Shown one piece after another: positions 17,398 through 25,916 of a DNA stretch of 64,000 nucleotides. Source of the DNA: Micromonospora sp. DSM 45708 (GTDB taxonomy: Bacteria; Actinomycetota; Actinomycetes; Mycobacteriales; Micromonosporaceae); contig NZ_CP154796.1 of assembly GCF_039566955.1 (NCBI RefSeq), positions 6,324,001-6,388,000 of the forward strand, written 5' to 3'. Numbering within the stretch: position 1 is the first letter of the stretch; every line of letters begins with the position of its first letter. The translations under genes were made by a program, and so were the position numbers. The notes beneath the pieces were generated by a model. It saw only the letters and a program-made list of their open reading frames with translations. It searched no databases and was not told the DNA's origin.

Positions 17398-17882
17398 CCT
17401 CCCGCCCCGCCCGTAGGGTCCGGAGCCGGCCGGCACCCGCCGGCCGCCCCGGTCCGCGCGGTCCGGGGCGGATCGCCGCCGCCGTTCGCGCCCGCCTCGC
17501 CGCGGGCGGGCACGAACGGGGCGCCAACCCGGTCGAACTGGCCGTGATGATGCCGGCGATCCTGGTGCTGCTCTTCGGCTCGATCCAGGTCGGTGTCTGG
17601 TTCGTCGCCCGGTCCACGGCGCTCAACGCGGCACAGACCGGGGTGAACGCCCAACGCACGTACGACGCCGGACCTGATGCGGGGCGGGCCCAGGCGATCG
17701 CCTTCCTGCGCCGGTCCGGCGACTGGCTGGCCGGCTGGGACCGGGTCGGCCCGACCTGCGTGGAAACCGCCACCGACGTCACCTGCACCGTCCGGGGTCG
17801 CTCCCTGTCGGTCGTCCCGGGCGTCGACTTCGAGGTCACGCAGACCGCGCACGGCCCCGTCGAACGGTGGACCACGCGATGA
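17394..17882 (+). CDS. TadE-like pseudopilin
   Basis: 162 residues. After a 42-residue basic leader comes the TadE signature ERGANPVELAVMMPAILVLL, where Gly-Ala-Asn-Pro-Val-Glu gives the G-x4-E spacing processed by A24 peptidases, followed by one membrane helix. The remaining 90 residues form a small extracytoplasmic domain with a Cys pair (TCVETATDVTC). Members act as minor pseudopilins of Tad machines. It overlaps neighbours by four bases on both sides. Confidence 0.85.
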   Translation: MTSRPARRVRSRPAPAGRPGPRGPGRIAAAVRARLAAGGHERGANPVELAVMMPAILVLLFGSIQVGVWFVARSTALNAAQTGVNAQRTYDAGPDAGRAQAIAFLRRSGDWLAGWDRVGPTCVETATDVTCTVRGRSLSVVPGVDFEVTQTAHGPVERWTTR

Positions 17883-18349
17883 GGCCGGCGCCCCGGGACC
17901 GCGGGTCCGTCTCGATCGAGGTGGCGGTGCTCGCCCCCGCGTTCATCGGGCTGATGGTGCTCGCCGGGGTGGCCGGCCGGACGGCCGTCGCCGACGAGGC
18001 GGTGGAGTCCGCCGCGCACGACGCCGCCCGGGCCGCCTCCCTGGCCCGCGACGCCCGCGACGGCGAGAAGGCCGCCGAGCAGGCGACCCGCAACCAGCTC
18101 AACTGGTCCGGCCTGCGCTGCACCGCCCCGCCGAGGTTGGGCCTGAGCGGGTCGGTGGCCGGGCAGGCGACCAGCTTCGCCGCCGCGTACCGGAGCGCGG
18201 CCGGCGTGCCGGCGACCGTCACGGTGACTGTCACCTGCACCGTCTCCTTCGAGGACCTGCGCGCGCCCGGGCTGCCGGGAGTGCCGGGCAGCAAGACGGT
18301 GACGGCGCGCTTCACCTCGCCGCTGGACACCTACCGGAGTCGCGGATGA
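17879..18349 (+). CDS. TadE/TadF-like pseudopilin
   Basis: 156 residues. It begins with RDRGSVSIEVAVLAPAFIGL, the same G-x3/4-E plus hydrophobic-helix arrangement as TadE. A helical Ala-rich stretch (SAAHDAARAASLARDARDGE) and an external domain with two Cys follow (LRCTAPP, VTCTVSF). It is probably the second minor pseudopilin. The ATG at 17879 overlaps the previous stop (ATGA), and an ATG four codons upstream is less likely. The stop overlaps the next start in the same way. Confidence 0.83.
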   Translation: MRPAPRDRGSVSIEVAVLAPAFIGLMVLAGVAGRTAVADEAVESAAHDAARAASLARDARDGEKAAEQATRNQLNWSGLRCTAPPRLGLSGSVAGQATSFAAAYRSAAGVPATVTVTVTCTVSFEDLRAPGLPGVPGSKTVTARFTSPLDTYRSRG

Positions 18350-18774
18350 CCGGTCGACGGGGTGCGGAGAGCGGCCGGGTGAGCCTGTTCCTGGCCGTGG
18401 CGATGACCGGCGTGCTGGCCATCGTCAGCCTCGCCTACGACGGCGCCGGGCAGCTCCGCACGCTGCAACGCGCCGACAACCTGGCTGCCGAGGCGGCCCG
18501 CAGCGGCGGCCAGATGATCGACCGCGCGAGCGCCATCGAGGGCGGTCCGAAGCGGATCGACCAGGTCGCCGCCCGTGCGGCCGTCGCCGCCTACCTCCGC
18601 GCCGCGGGTGGGGTCGGTGGCCACGACGTCGACTTCCCCGTGGTCGGCCTCGAGACCCAGATCCGGGTACGCGTCCGGATCACCTACCGCCGGGACCTGA
18701 TCGGGCTCTTCGGCGCGCAGAAGACCGCCACCGTCACCGGTGAGGCCACCGCTCGGGCGCTCACCGGACCGTAG
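18346..18774 (+). CDS. TadG-like / Flp-pilus assembly membrane protein
   Basis: 142 residues. The N-terminus GAESGRVSLFLAVAMTGVLA resembles the Tad-like (DUF2134/TadG) leader of pilus-assembly proteins, with G-x3-V in place of the Glu. Next come SLAYDGAGQLRTLQRADNLAAEAARSGGQ-like repeats of small and charged residues, typical of the helical stalk, and a beta-rich end (TQIRVRVRITYRRDLIGLF). The acidic residue at position +5 is missing, so processing by the peptidase is doubtful. It is the last pseudopilin-type gene before the LysM gene. Confidence 0.78.
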   Translation: MTGRRGAESGRVSLFLAVAMTGVLAIVSLAYDGAGQLRTLQRADNLAAEAARSGGQMIDRASAIEGGPKRIDQVAARAAVAAYLRAAGGVGGHDVDFPVVGLETQIRVRVRITYRRDLIGLFGAQKTATVTGEATARALTGP

Positions 18775-18788
18775 GAAGGAAGGCCGCC

Positions 18789-19817
18789 ATGGGTGCACCC
18801 CGACGCTCCGCCGTCCGCCGCGCCGGCCAGGTCCTCACCGGCCTCGGCGCCCTCGTCGTGCTCGTGGCGCTGCTGGCCGGCGGGCCGGTCGCGCTGCTGG
18901 CCTTCGCCGGCAACCCACTGCCCGACCACCTGCCCACGCTGGCCGAGGTGGGTACGGCGTTGACCAGCCGCGACGACGGGCAGCTCTTCCTGCGGGCGCT
19001 GGCCGTGGTGGGCTGGTTCGGCTGGGCCACGTTCGCGTTCTCGGTCGTGGTGGAACTGCTCGCGTCGGCGTTGCGCCGCCCCGCGCCGAAGCTGCCCGGC
19101 ATGCACCGCCAGCAGCGGGCCGCCGCCGCGCTGGTCGGTTCCGTGGCGCTGATCCTGGCGGCGAGTCCGGCTGCCGCCAGCGCCGCGACGTTGGCCGCGC
19201 CGCAACCGGTGGTCGCCGCGCCGGCGGTCACCACGGCGTACACCGCACCGCAGGTGGCGACGCCGACGTCGGCCGCACCGGACGCCACCGGCCCGGCGGT
19301 GTACCGGGTGGCGAAGGGCGACTACCTGGGTGAGGTGGCCGACCGCTACCTGGACGACTTCGACCGCTACCGGGAACTGGCCCGGTTGAACCGGCTCGCC
19401 GACCCGGACCGGATCCGCCCCGGCCAGTTGCTCGAACTGCCCGGCGGCGCGGTGGACGAGGGTGCCCGCCGGCACGCGGCCGGCCGACTGGTGGTGACGC
19501 CGGCGAAGCCCGCCCCGGCGAAGCCCGGCGGGGATGGCGCGTCCCCGGCGGCACCGAAGCCGAAGCCGAAGCCCGCGCCGCACACGCCGGCGCGGGACAC
19601 CACGCCCACGGTGGAGGCGCCGGACGGACCGCCGCCGGCCATGGCGGCGGGCGCGTCCCGGGCCACGGCCGAGGAGGGCATCAACCGCCCGTTGGCCATC
19701 TCGGCGGTGCTGGCGGTGGCCAGCATCGTGGGCGCCCAGATCGGCGCCGTGCTCGGGCTGCGCCGCCGGCCGGTGCCGGCCCGTGCGCTGGGCAGCGGAC
19801 GGCACCGCCGCGACTGA
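18789..19817 (+). CDS. LysM-domain membrane protein
   Basis: 342 residues. Two membrane helices lie at about 12-38 and 75-95, then a third (ALVGSVALILAASPAAASA), then an external LysM domain (about 175-220: YRVAKGDYLGEVADRYLDDF ... RIRPGQLLELP) that would bind peptidoglycan. A long Pro/Lys/Ala linker and a C-terminal membrane helix (LAISAVLAVASIVGAQIGAV) follow. Such LysM proteins often close actinomycete Tad-like loci, anchoring the machine in the wall. GGAAGGAAG precedes the ATG, and it is separated from the previous gene by only 14 bases. Confidence 0.83.
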   Translation: MGAPRRSAVRRAGQVLTGLGALVVLVALLAGGPVALLAFAGNPLPDHLPTLAEVGTALTSRDDGQLFLRALAVVGWFGWATFAFSVVVELLASALRRPAPKLPGMHRQQRAAAALVGSVALILAASPAAASAATLAAPQPVVAAPAVTTAYTAPQVATPTSAAPDATGPAVYRVAKGDYLGEVADRYLDDFDRYRELARLNRLADPDRIRPGQLLELPGGAVDEGARRHAAGRLVVTPAKPAPAKPGGDGASPAAPKPKPKPAPHTPARDTTPTVEAPDGPPPAMAAGASRATAEEGINRPLAISAVLAVASIVGAQIGAVLGLRRRPVPARALGSGRHRRD

Positions 19818-19846
19818 GGTCGGTGAGGCGGCGCGGCCGGCCCGGA

Positions 19847-20698
19847 TCAGGGCAGCCGGGCCTCGACCCGGCCGGAGACCACGCGGGTGGGCAGCACGAT
19901 CTGGTCGTTGGCGGCCGGGCCGTGCACCACCTCGCCACCGTTGAGGCGGAACGCGCTGCCGTGCCACGGGCACACCACGCAGGCGTGGCCGTCGATCTGC
20001 TGCACCTCGCCCGCGCCGAGCGGGCCGCTCTGGTGCGGGCAGCGCTCCAGCATGACGGTGACGTCGTCGCCGTGCCGGTAGAGGATCACCGAGACGTCGT
20101 CGATCTCGCGGGTGACCAGCTCGCGCTGCGGCAGGCTGCTCAGGTCGCCCACCGGGTGCCAGCCGTCGCCGATCAGGTGCATCTCGGAGACGCTCTGGCT
20201 GACCTGGGCCCCCTGCTTGTAAGCGAGGTGCCCGCCCAGGTACGCGCCGCCGCTCGCCGCGGACAGCCCCAGGTAGGCCAGGGCCCGACCGAGCCCGTGC
20301 CGCCCGTTCAGCCGGGCCGCCAGCGACCCGGCGTAGAGCGTCAGGCCGACGATGTTGGCCCCGGCGTGCACCAGCCCGATCCGGCGCTGGTCGCGGGTGA
20401 GCGTCGCCCAGTCGTTCCACCCGGCGACCGCCGCCGGCAACGCGCTGACCGTGCCGAGCCCGACCAGCGCGGTGGCGGCCCGGCGCTGGCCGGGCAGCAG
20501 GTCCACCACGGCGGCGGAGATCCACGCGCCGACCGGGACCTGCACCATCGCGGGGTGCAGCGGATGGCCCAGCCAGACGCCGTGCAGCGCGTCCCGGACG
20601 CGTGATGAGCGCAGCGTGCCCTGCACGACGCGCTGGACCCGGTCGCTCACCCGGTCGAGAGCGGAGGCCTGTTCGAGCTTCGTCAGTAGTTGGCGCAC
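19847..20698 (-). CDS. Rieske [2Fe-2S] protein with DUF2231 membrane domain
   Basis: 283 residues from GTG at 20698. The N-terminal half (about 40-170) is a four-helix DUF2231-type membrane domain (GHPLHPAMVQVPVGAW). The C-terminal half is a Rieske domain with Cys220-x-His222 (CPHQ) and Cys243-x2-His246 (CPWHGSAF) as cluster ligands. It probably transfers electrons at the membrane, but the partner is not encoded nearby. An ATG at 20797 was rejected because that reading runs through an inverted repeat in the intergenic region. It converges with the LysM gene, 29 bases apart. Confidence 0.87.
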   Translation of the reverse strand: MRQLLTKLEQASALDRVSDRVQRVVQGTLRSSRVRDALHGVWLGHPLHPAMVQVPVGAWISAAVVDLLPGQRRAATALVGLGTVSALPAAVAGWNDWATLTRDQRRIGLVHAGANIVGLTLYAGSLAARLNGRHGLGRALAYLGLSAASGGAYLGGHLAYKQGAQVSQSVSEMHLIGDGWHPVGDLSSLPQRELVTREIDDVSVILYRHGDDVTVMLERCPHQSGPLGAGEVQQIDGHACVVCPWHGSAFRLNGGEVVHGPAANDQIVLPTRVVSGRVEARLP

Positions 20699-20758
20699 CT
20701 GTTCCGACTTCCCGGCAGGGGGACCCCCAAACCGGACGCCGGACCTTCCGGCCCACAC

Positions 20759-20810
20759 ATTCCCCGAAAGAGTGCCCATTGTGTGCCGGATGGGCACTCT
20801 TTCCGGGAAT
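20759..20810. repeat. 20-base inverted repeat (REP-like hairpin)
   Basis: Arms 20759-20778 and 20791-20810 pair with a single mismatch around a 12-base loop. The arm core CCGAAAGAGTGCCC resembles the arms of the hairpin at 57808-57867 (core CGGAAAGTGCGGC), so both may belong to one dispersed palindrome family. It lies between the Rieske and enoyl-CoA hydratase genes, which diverge here, so it is not a simple terminator. Confidence 0.65.
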
Positions 20811-20865
20811 CAGTGCGCCCGGTCGGGGCTGGCGGGTCCGGCGCCGTCGCGGGCATGCTGGGGCG

Positions 20866-21630
20866 ATGGGGGTACGCGTCGAGCACGCCGACGGCGTGAC
20901 CACGGTGATCCTGGACCGGCCGGAGGCCCGCAACGCGGTGGACGGGCCGACCGCCCGCGCACTGGCCGACGCGTTCCGCGCGTTCGACGCCGACCCGGAC
21001 GCGGCGGTCGCCGTGCTCTGGGGCGCGGGCGGCACGTTCTGCTCGGGTGCCGACCTCAAGGCGATCGGCACGGCGCGCGGCAACCGGGTCGAGGCCGAGG
21101 GCGACGGCCCGATGGGCCCGACCCGGATGCGCCTGTCCAAGCCGGTCATCGCCGCGATCTCCGGGTACGCGGTGGCCGGCGGCCTGGAGCTGGCGCTCTG
21201 GTGTGATCTGCGGGTCGCCGAGTCGGACGCGACACTCGGCGTGTTCTGCCGGCGGTGGGGGGTGCCGCTGATCGACGGCGGGACGGTGCGGCTGCCCCGG
21301 CTGATCGGGGAGAGCCGGGCGATGGACCTGATCCTCACCGGCCGGCCGGTGCCGGCCGACGAGGCGTACGCGATGGGGTTGGTGAACCGGCTGGTCGCGC
21401 CCGGCACGGCCCGCGCGGAGGCCGAGCGGCTGGCCGCCGGGATCGCCCGGCACCCGCAGACCTGCCTGCGCAACGACCGGGCGGCGCTGCTCGACGGCGC
21501 CGGCCGGCCCGAGCCGGAGGCGCTCGCCGTGGAGCTGGCCCACGGCATGGAGTCGCTCGCGGTCGACGGGGTGCGCGGCGCCGGCCGGTTCGCCGCCGGT
21601 GCCGGCCGGCACGGTGCGCCGGCCGGCTGA
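20866..21630 (+). CDS. Enoyl-CoA hydratase/isomerase family protein
   Basis: 254 residues of crotonase fold. LDRPEARNAVDG near the N-terminus and the oxyanion-hole strands GTFCSGADLKAIG (about 59-71) and SGYAVAGGLELALWCDLRVA are intact. The catalytic Glu positions expected for hydratases (near GVFCRRWGVPLIDGG) read differently from E-x-x-L-G-x-x-P, so an isomerase or related activity is possible. The gene is alone, between the Rieske gene and the convergent oxidoreductase gene, so its pathway is unknown. The ATG is at 20866; a ribosome site is not obvious (GGGGCG). Confidence 0.85.
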   Translation: MGVRVEHADGVTTVILDRPEARNAVDGPTARALADAFRAFDADPDAAVAVLWGAGGTFCSGADLKAIGTARGNRVEAEGDGPMGPTRMRLSKPVIAAISGYAVAGGLELALWCDLRVAESDATLGVFCRRWGVPLIDGGTVRLPRLIGESRAMDLILTGRPVPADEAYAMGLVNRLVAPGTARAEAERLAAGIARHPQTCLRNDRAALLDGAGRPEPEALAVELAHGMESLAVDGVRGAGRFAAGAGRHGAPAG

Positions 21631-21633
21631 GCG

Positions 21634-23118
21634 TCACTTCAGGTTGCGCAGCGCGTCCTCGATGGCCCGGTGGAACGTCGGGTACGCGTAGATCATGTGC
21701 CGGAGCTGGCTGATCGGCACGGCCGCGTGCACGGCGACCATAAGCGCGGAGAGCACCTCGCCGCCGGCCGGGCCGGCCGAGGTGGCACCGACCAGGACGC
21801 CCTGGTCGGCGTCGGCGACCAGCTTGATGAAGCCGGCGTTGCCGGTCTTGTGGATCCAGCCCCGGGTCGACGAGGTCAGGTCGGTGTAGCCGATCTGGAC
21901 GTTGACGCCCCGGTCGCGGGCCTGCTGCTCGGTGAGGCCGACGGCGCCCACCTCGGGGTCGGTGAACGTGACCCGGGGCAGTGCCCGGTAGTCGGCCACC
22001 GGGAGGCTGCCCGGCGCGACTGTGGAACCGCCCGCGCTCATCGCACCGCCGACGGCGCTGACCACGCCGGCCGCGCCGCCGACCACGCTGGCGGTGCCGC
22101 TGGCGTCCGGCCCGCCCCTGGTACGCCGCATGTGGTCGAGCACGTCGGCCACCACGATGCCGGCCTGGTACATGGCGATGTGGGTGAACGCGCCCTCGCC
22201 GGTGAGGTCGCCGACCGCCCAGATGCCCTCGGTGACGTGCATCCGTTCGTTGACCGGCAGGTAGCGTTGCCCGGCGTCCACGCCCACCGTGTCCAGCCCC
22301 AACTCCTCCAGGTGCGCCCGGCGGCCGGTCACCACCAGCAGCTTCTCGCCGCTGAACGTGGCGCCGTCGGCGTGGATGGTGAACGCGTCGCCGTCGTGGC
22401 TGACCCGGCCGGCCTTGACCCCGGTGCGGATCTCCACCCCGTCGGCGCGCAGCGCCTCGGCGGCGAGCTCGGACGCCTCCGGCTCCTCGACGGCGAGCAC
22501 CCGGTCGGCGGCCTCGACGACGGTGACGCGTACGCCGAACCGGGCGAACACCTGGGCCAGTTCCAGCCCGATCGCGCCGCCGCCGAGCACCAGCAGCGTC
22601 CCGGGCAGTTCCTCGACCTCGATGGCCTGGTGGTTGGTCCAGTACGGCGTGTCGGCCAGCCCGTCGATCGGCGGGACCGAGGGCCGGGTGCCGGTGCCGA
22701 GCACCACCCCGAAGCGGGCCTCGAAGACCTGGTCGCCGACGCGTACCCGGTTGGGGCCGTCGAGCCGGCCGCTGCCGCGTACGAACCGGCCGCCCTTGCC
22801 GGTGAAGCGGTCCACCGCCGCCTTGTCGTCCCAGGTGTCGGTGGCCTCCTCCCGGATCCGCTTCGCCACCGGCGCCCAGTCGGGGCGCACCTCGGCGGAC
22901 CCGGCGAGTTCGTTCACCCGGTGCGCCTCGGCCAGCGCGTTGGCCGCCCGGATCATCATCTTGCTCGGCACGCACCCCCAGTAGGGGCACTCGCCACCGA
23001 CCAGGTCCCGTTCGATGCCGACCACGTCGAGGCCGGCCTCGGCGAGCCGCCCGGCCACCTCCTCGCCGCCGACGCCGAGCCCGACCACGACCACGTCCAC
23101 CAGTTCCGGCTCTGCCAT
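21634..23118 (-). CDS. Class I pyridine nucleotide-disulfide oxidoreductase (Lpd/mercuric-reductase-like)
   Basis: 494 residues. An FAD-binding VVVGLGVGGEEVAGRLAEAG leads to the redox-active disulfide in GGECPYWGCVPSK (Cys-x4-Cys). An NAD(P) Rossmann motif (VLGGGAIGLELAQVF), a second FAD strand (IWAVGDLTGEGAFTH) and a C-terminal dimerisation domain (YAYPTFHRAIEDAL) follow, though the His-x4-Glu pair reads His-x3-Glu. A roughly 40-residue Gly/Ala/Ser insertion between the FAD and dimerisation domains (about 350-390) is unusual. It may reduce a thiol or metal substrate; no lipoylated complex is encoded nearby. Confidence 0.88.
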   Translation of the reverse strand: MAEPELVDVVVVGLGVGGEEVAGRLAEAGLDVVGIERDLVGGECPYWGCVPSKMMIRAANALAEAHRVNELAGSAEVRPDWAPVAKRIREEATDTWDDKAAVDRFTGKGGRFVRGSGRLDGPNRVRVGDQVFEARFGVVLGTGTRPSVPPIDGLADTPYWTNHQAIEVEELPGTLLVLGGGAIGLELAQVFARFGVRVTVVEAADRVLAVEEPEASELAAEALRADGVEIRTGVKAGRVSHDGDAFTIHADGATFSGEKLLVVTGRRAHLEELGLDTVGVDAGQRYLPVNERMHVTEGIWAVGDLTGEGAFTHIAMYQAGIVVADVLDHMRRTRGGPDASGTASVVGGAAGVVSAVGGAMSAGGSTVAPGSLPVADYRALPRVTFTDPEVGAVGLTEQQARDRGVNVQIGYTDLTSSTRGWIHKTGNAGFIKLVADADQGVLVGATSAGPAGGEVLSALMVAVHAAVPISQLRHMIYAYPTFHRAIEDALRNLK

Positions 23119-23211
23119 TCCGCCAGCATTCCGCACCGCCGGGTGCCCCGGCCACCGGACCCGACTTGAATTCCCCCGCCCGTAAGGAGTGCGACCGCCT
23201 ACCGTGGCCGG

Positions 23212-24312
23212 ATGCACGCGCGCTTCGCCCCGGTCCGGGACTGCTTCCACGACCTCTTCGCCGCCGGCCGGGAGACCGGCGCGGCGCTGTCCGTCTGGCA
23301 CGACGGCGTCCCGGTGGTGGAGCTGGTGGGCGGCACCCGCGCGGCGGTGCCGCCCGGCGCGGTCGTACCGGCGGCGGGGGCGCGACGGCCGTGGCGGCCG
23401 GACACGCTGGTCGACGTCTATTCGGTGGGCAAGCCGGTGGTGGCGCTGTGCCTGCTGCTGCTGGTCGACCGGGGCCGGGTCGACCTGGACGCGCCGGTGG
23501 CCGCGTACTGGCCGGGGTTCCGCGCCCCGGCTACCGTGCGGCAGGTGCTCGACCACACCGCCGGACTGCCCGCCTTCCCGGTGCCCCGGCCGGCCGAGAC
23601 GATCACCGACTGGGAGCTGCTCTGCGCCGACCTGGCCGCGGCCGAGCCCGAGTGGGTGCCGGGCACCGTCGCGGGCGAGCACGCCTGGACGTACGGGCAC
23701 CTGGTGGGTGAGCTGGTCCGCCGGGTGGACGGGCGTTCAGTGGGGCGTTTCCTGGCCGAGGAGATCGCCGGCCCGTGGCGGCTGGACCTGGCCTTCGGGC
23801 TGGGGCCGGCGGACCGGGGGCGGTGCGCCGACCTGTCGTACGGCGATCCGGGCTGGCCGGGCCGGACGCGCGGCGAGCCCGGATCGCTGCGGGCGCGGGC
23901 GTTGGACAACCCGCCGGGCGGACGCGACGTGGCGGTGGTGAACAGCGACCGCTGGCGGGCCGCCGAGATCCCGGCGGTGAACCTGCACGCGACCGCGTCG
24001 GCGCTGGCCCGGTGCTACGCGGGCCTGCTCGCCGGCGGCATCCTCGACGGGGTACGCCTGTTCAGCCCCGGCCTGGTGGCCGAGGCGACCCGGGTGCAGT
24101 ACGCCGGCCCGGACCTGGTGCTGGACCGGACCGTGCACTGGACGCTCGGCATGCAGTGGGAGCCGGACGGCAGTTGGGGCATGGGTGGCATCGGCGGCAG
24201 CAGCGCCTGGGCCGATCCGGAGCGCGGCTACGCGTTCGCCTACGCGACGGCCCGGCTGGCCGAACACGACCGGGTGGACGAGCTGGCCGAGGCGCTGCAC
24301 GCCTGCCTCTGA
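23212..24312 (+). CDS. Serine hydrolase, beta-lactamase / EstB family
   Basis: 366 residues. The catalytic Ser-x2-Lys reads YSVGK, about residues 70-74 (VDVYSVGKPVVAL). LDHTAGLPAFP is the usual strand and loop after it, and WTYGHLVGELV occupies the Tyr-x-Asn position of class C enzymes and esterases with His as third residue. There is no signal peptide, so it acts in the cytoplasm, more likely as an esterase or transacylase than as a beta-lactamase. It diverges from the oxidoreductase with a 93-base shared promoter region. Confidence 0.85.
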   Translation: MHARFAPVRDCFHDLFAAGRETGAALSVWHDGVPVVELVGGTRAAVPPGAVVPAAGARRPWRPDTLVDVYSVGKPVVALCLLLLVDRGRVDLDAPVAAYWPGFRAPATVRQVLDHTAGLPAFPVPRPAETITDWELLCADLAAAEPEWVPGTVAGEHAWTYGHLVGELVRRVDGRSVGRFLAEEIAGPWRLDLAFGLGPADRGRCADLSYGDPGWPGRTRGEPGSLRARALDNPPGGRDVAVVNSDRWRAAEIPAVNLHATASALARCYAGLLAGGILDGVRLFSPGLVAEATRVQYAGPDLVLDRTVHWTLGMQWEPDGSWGMGGIGGSSAWADPERGYAFAYATARLAEHDRVDELAEALHACL

Positions 24313-24393
24313 CCGGTTGCCACTGAGCGTGACGATGGAGCGCCTTTACGCAGGGTGATTCCCGGTGCGGGAAGACCCGTGCCTCATCGTTCG

Positions 24394-24519
24394 CCTTTGC
24401 TCTGCAGCCAATTACGCAGCACCGTCGTGAGCAGGCAGTTCAGCCGTCGCACCGGAACGGCACGGTCGGGCGGACAGCCACTTTCCGTAACCGATGCGGA
24501 TATGGCTGCAGAGCAAAGG
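24394..24519. repeat. 17-base perfect inverted repeats 92 bases apart
   Basis: CCTTTGCTCTGCAGCCA at 24394-24410 recurs as its exact reverse complement at 24503-24519 in the 281-base gap between the serine hydrolase and photolyase genes, which converge here. The arms include the palindrome CTGCAG. The size and spacing fit a miniature inverted-repeat element or a long-stem structure; no gene lies between the arms. Confidence 0.6.
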
Positions 24520-24593
24520 GGGCTGCGGGCGGCGTCCAGCCCGGCCCGATCGATTACGGAAGGTCACCGAAGCGTGCGGGCGGGCGGGCGGGC

Positions 24594-25916
24594 TCAGCGC
24601 ATCCAGACCGGGTCGCTGCCGGGGACGTCCAGTGGCGGCGGATAGTCGAGCGCGCGGCGCGTCCCGTCGGGCAGCCGCCACGGCTGGTGCACCGCCTTGC
24701 CGGCCACCGACTCCAGCTCCGGCACCCACCGCCGCACGTACGCGCCGTCCGGGTCGTAGCGCTCGGCCTGCCGCACCGGGTTGAAGCCGCGGTACGGCCG
24801 GCTGTCGTTGCCGGTGCCGGCCACCCACTGCCAGTTGCCGGAGTTGTTGACCCGGTCGCCGTCGAGCAGCCAGCGGAAGAAGACGTCCAGGCCCGGCCGC
24901 CAGTCCAGCCCGAGATGCTTGGTCAGGTAGCCGGCCGTGATCAGCCGGGCCCGGTTGTGCATCCAGCCCTGGGCCCGCATCTGCCGCATACCGGCGTCCA
25001 CGATCGGCATCCCGGTGCGCCCCTCGGTCCAGGCCGCCAGCGCGTGCCCGTCGTCCCGCCACTCCTCCCGGGCGCCCCGCCGGTAGGCGGTGGTGGAGAG
25101 GTCGGGGAACCCGGCGACGACCTGGTGGTAGAAGTCGCGCCAGCAGAGCTGCCGGACGAACGGCCCGTCGCGGTCACCGGCCCGGTTCGCCACCGCCAGC
25201 GGGGAGACGCAACCCCATCGCAGGTACGGGCTGAGCCGGGAGGTGTCGTCGCCGGCCATGTCGTCGTGGATGTCGTCGTACCGGTCGAGCGTGGGCAGCC
25301 AGGCGGTGAGCCGGCGCCGGGCGACGCTCTCCCCGCCCTCGGCGGCGTCCGGGCTGTCGCCCTTCGGCGGTTGCGGCAGCCGGCCCGGGTCGACGCCGTC
25401 GGGCAGCCGGATCCGCTTCGGCGCGGCCAGCTCCTCCCGGAGCCTCACGCCCTGCCAGGCCCGGAAGTAGGGGCTGAACACCCGGTAGTGGTCGCCCCCG
25501 GCCGGCCGCAGCGCACCCGGCTCGACGATGGTCAGCCCGGGGAAGAGCCGCAGGAACATCCGGTGCCTGTCGCACTCGGCGCGCAGGCGGCGCTCCCGCC
25601 GGTGGGCGTGGCGGCTCACGTCGGCGGAGAGGCCGATGCCCTCGGCACCGACCCTGCGGGCCAGCGTGACCGTCTCGGCCACCGGATCGCCCCGCCGGAC
25701 GACCAGGTCGCCGCCGCGCTTGCGCAGCGACTCGCGCAGCTCGGCCAGGCTCTGATGGAGGAAGCGGGTGCGGTTCGGCGAGAGCTGCTGCAACGTCGGG
25801 TCGAGCACGTAGAGCGGCACCACCCGGTCGAACGCCGTGACGGCCGCGGCCAGCGCCGGATGGTCGTGCACCCGCAGGTCGCGGGTGAACAGCACGACCG
25901 CCGTACGCTCGGTCAT
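24594..25916 (-). CDS. phr: Deoxyribodipyrimidine photolyase (class I CPD)
   Basis: 440 residues. The N-terminal antenna domain begins VVLFTRDLRVHDHPAL. The C-terminal FAD domain carries DDTSRLSPYLRWGCVSP, LCWRDFYHQV, GMPIVDAGMRQMRAQGWMHN and NSGNWQWVAGTGNDS, all CPD-photolyase signatures including the Trp electron chain. It repairs UV cyclobutane dimers using blue light. Its ATG overlaps the crtB stop (ATGA), so it is co-translated with phytoene synthase, linking photoprotection and photorepair. Confidence 0.95.
   Translation of the reverse strand: MTERTAVVLFTRDLRVHDHPALAAAVTAFDRVVPLYVLDPTLQQLSPNRTRFLHQSLAELRESLRKRGGDLVVRRGDPVAETVTLARRVGAEGIGLSADVSRHAHRRERRLRAECDRHRMFLRLFPGLTIVEPGALRPAGGDHYRVFSPYFRAWQGVRLREELAAPKRIRLPDGVDPGRLPQPPKGDSPDAAEGGESVARRRLTAWLPTLDRYDDIHDDMAGDDTSRLSPYLRWGCVSPLAVANRAGDRDGPFVRQLCWRDFYHQVVAGFPDLSTTAYRRGAREEWRDDGHALAAWTEGRTGMPIVDAGMRQMRAQGWMHNRARLITAGYLTKHLGLDWRPGLDVFFRWLLDGDRVNNSGNWQWVAGTGNDSRPYRGFNPVRQAERYDPDGAYVRRWVPELESVAGKAVHQPWRLPDGTRRALDYPPPLDVPGSDPVWMR

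Noticed and set aside
20699..20797. Longer N-terminus of the Rieske protein starting at 20797
   Set aside because: The added residues run through an inverted repeat and do not belong to the family; GTG 20698 fits the protein start better.
23212..24312. Calling the serine hydrolase a beta-lactamase resistance gene
   Set aside because: No signal peptide and a His in the Tyr-x-Asn position; an esterase-like role is as likely, so no resistance claim is made.
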